From the NCBI GenBank assembly GCA_905200315.1, contig CAJKKA010000104.1, positions 1-5,862 on the forward strand: DNA of 5,862 bases, written 5' to 3'. Position 1 is the first letter of the stretch. Each line of letters opens with the position of its first letter. This document shows positions 4,726 through 5,862 of the stretch, one piece after another. Below the pieces are notes generated by a model. The model did no database searches. It saw only the letters and a program-made list of their open reading frames with translations, and was not told the DNA's origin. The position numbers were made by a program, and so were the translations under genes. This DNA comes from an uncultured Clostridium sp. (GTDB lineage: Bacteria; Bacillota_A; Clostridia; TANB77; CAG-508).

Positions 4726-5190
4726 TTACTTTTTCCCTTTACCTGTCATTTCAGCGACTTCCATTTTTAATATATATGTTTTATATGTATTTTTATCTAT
4801 ACATTTCATTCCAACTTCCATATATTCTGGTGACAATTTTTTTATAAGTGCTTCTAACCCTTTTTTCTTTTCCTCAATATCTTCAACTATTGAAATTTTT
4901 CCAAATAGAATAGCTGATTTATATTTAGTAGATAATATTTCTGGTTGTAAACATACATCATCTACTACTGTAAAACAAGCATTACTATTATTTATTATGT
5001 TTATAATTTTATATCCATTTGCTTTTGCACAATGAAAGTAAATAACGCCCTCTACATATGCAAAATTCAGTGGAACGCCATAAGGTGCATTATCTTTTCC
5101 CACTGTTGAAAGAATCCCATATTCTGATCTGTTTAAAATATCAATAGTTTCTCCTTGATTTAACATACGATCTTTTCTTAGCATTTCCAT
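4726..5190 (-). CDS. Pyridoxamine 5'-phosphate oxidase-like (NimA-related) flavoprotein
   Basis: The 154-residue protein is a single split-barrel flavin-binding domain of the NimA/COG3467 type. Landmarks are MLRKDR near the start, EYGILSTVGKDNAPYGVPLNF (23-43) with the PLNF flavin-site motif, IYFHCAKANGYK (50-61), where family members read YFHsA..GxK, and ACFTVV (71-76). The C-terminus ends the barrel with YILKMEVAEMTGK. Members bind FMN or heme, and some reduce 5-nitroimidazoles; the role here is not known, so no resistance is claimed. It should be cytoplasmic and dimeric. The start is supported by AGGGGAT 8 bases upstream; a second ATG at codon 3 is less well spaced. Length is normal for the family. 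It converges on the AraC gene and is divergent from the PIG-L gene. Confidence 0.92.
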   Translation of the reverse strand: MEMLRKDRMLNQGETIDILNRSEYGILSTVGKDNAPYGVPLNFAYVEGVIYFHCAKANGYKIINIINNSNACFTVVDDVCLQPEILSTKYKSAILFGKISIVEDIEEKKKGLEALIKKLSPEYMEVGMKCIDKNTYKTYILKMEVAEMTGKGKK

Positions 5191-5226
5191 CTAAAAATCC
5201 CCTTTATTCTTTATTTTTCTGAGGTA

Positions 5227-5235
5227 ATTATATCA
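5227..5235 (-). promoter_or_regulatory. Extended -10 promoter of the NimA-like gene
   Basis: The minus strand reads TGATATAAT, a perfect TATAAT with the extended TGn element. The -35 position is poor (TATTAT). Transcription would begin near 5220, about 30 bases before the ATG. Confidence 0.5.
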
Positions 5236-5305
5236 CTAATCTAACCAAAATAATATATAGTAATATAAGTTTTCTTAATGTGTTTTTATCCTATTATGAC
5301 ATAAC

Positions 5306-5360
5306 TGTAATCAAAACGTTACCTAAATGTAATTTTTTTGTATGATTTATAAAGTATAAT
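5306..5360 (+). promoter_or_regulatory. Tandem 11-bp repeats and -10 box upstream of the PIG-L gene
   Basis: Four adjacent 11-base units begin TGTAAT (5306), CGTTAC (5317), TGTAAT (5328) and TGTATG (5339); the first three end in A- or T-rich spacers. A perfect TATAAT follows at 5355-5360, but the -35 position holds only T. Direct repeats in 11-bp phase are the usual sites of OmpR/PhoB-type response regulators (the WalR pattern is TGTAA-N6-TGTAA). Transcription would begin near 5367. Confidence 0.45.
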
Positions 5361-5423
5361 ATATTTTAATAAACTATTTAAAAAATCATCATTTAATCAA
5401 ATATTTTAGGGGAGGAAAATTAT

Positions 5424-5862
5424 ATGAATAAAAATATAACTATGCTCATTATTTCATTCTTAATAGTGGCAGTTATTGGAGTAATGCAACAAAGTACTAG
5501 TTATGAGCAATCTAATTTCGGAGATACAGTTGTTTTTTATCCACAACATGAAGATGATGAAACTCTTTGGGCTGGTAGTGCTATTCTCGAGGCCATAAAG
5601 GAAAGAGGGGCTGACAATGTATATGTTGTTTTAGTATCTTATGGTACAGGGATAAAAGTTTTTAAGGATGAGAAATATAGCAATTTGAGCAATCAGGAAA
5701 AATATGAATATAGAGAACGTGAATTCTTAGATGCCGTTAAAGAATTAGGAGTTAAAAAGGAAAATATTATTTTATTACCTAGCATAAATAATTCAGAAGT
5801 AACTAGGGTTAATCTTATGGAAAAAACAGCACTAGATTTTGAAAAAAAATTTGATAATGTTA
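5424..5862 (+). CDS. PIG-L/LmbE-family deacetylase, N-terminal part (runs off right edge)
   Basis: The first 146 residues are inside the window. Residues 5-21 form a hydrophobic segment after MNKN, either a signal peptide or an anchor, so the enzyme probably acts outside the membrane. The family motif is in VVFYPQHEDDETLWAGSAI: H42 and D45 would bind zinc and D44 would be the catalytic base, as in the usual HPDDE motif; here the proline is replaced by E43. The further zinc histidine lies beyond the edge. Family members hydrolyse N-acetyl groups from amino sugars or related conjugates, so a cell-wall or surface-glycan target is plausible but unproven. GGGGAGG 8 bases upstream fixes the start. 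The gene is divergent from the NimA-like gene and is preceded by response-regulator-like repeats. Confidence 0.92.
   Translation, partial: MNKNITMLIISFLIVAVIGVMQQSTSYEQSNFGDTVVFYPQHEDDETLWAGSAILEAIKERGADNVYVVLVSYGTGIKVFKDEKYSNLSNQEKYEYREREFLDAVKELGVKKENIILLPSINNSEVTRVNLMEKTALDFEKKFDNV

Noticed and set aside
4628..5035. 135-codon open frame on the plus strand
   Set aside because: It lies opposite the NimA-like gene, which has clear family motifs; the Phe/Ile/Ser-rich text is typical of an antisense shadow in AT-rich DNA.

Overview
The window is AT-rich DNA (very roughly 30% GC) with strong AGGAGG-type ribosome binding sites, AT-rich codon choice and short intrinsic terminators. This points to a low-GC Firmicute, most likely an anaerobic member of the Clostridia (Peptostreptococcaceae or Clostridium type). 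A molybdopterin oxidoreductase, a NimA-like flavoprotein, a DUF4405 membrane cytochrome and a PIG-L deacetylase all fit that setting. No species is claimed.

Layout. (1) 1-587, minus: N-terminal 195 residues of a molybdopterin oxidoreductase; the gene runs off the left edge. (2) 711-2068, minus: a GNAT acetyltransferase followed by a membrane-anchored alpha/beta hydrolase, probably co-transcribed and ended by the hairpin at 711-748. (3) 2203-2697, minus: a self-contained unit with its own promoter, a ykkC-type guanidine-I riboswitch with an overlapping terminator, a GC-rich segment holding a 27-codon ORF with a strong ribosome binding site, and a second terminator. No guanidine exporter follows. 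(4) 2710-4545: a divergent pair, a DUF4405 membrane protein with a two-heme histidine pattern (minus) and an AraC-family regulator (plus). Their 354-base shared control region holds three 20-bp-phased repeats, a MerR-like dyad, an 18-bp inverted repeat and a Fur-like box. (5) 4551-5235, minus: a NimA-like flavin-binding protein followed by what looks like broken coding sequence. (6) 5306-5862, plus: tandem 11-bp repeats, a -10 box and the first 146 residues of an exported or membrane-anchored PIG-L/LmbE deacetylase, cut by the right edge.

How the parts may work together (inference). The AraC protein probably controls the divergent DUF4405 gene. The repeats sit at about -40 and -60 from a TATAAT box that lacks a -35, the usual arrangement for an AraC activator. 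The Fur-like box at the regulator's start of transcription would link the pair to iron supply, which suits a heme-bearing membrane electron carrier such as a ferric-reductase-like cytochrome.

The most unusual element is the guanidine riboswitch unit, where a well-preserved aptamer controls only a tiny ORF or an untranslated structured RNA. No mobile element, CRISPR array, tRNA or rRNA is visible.
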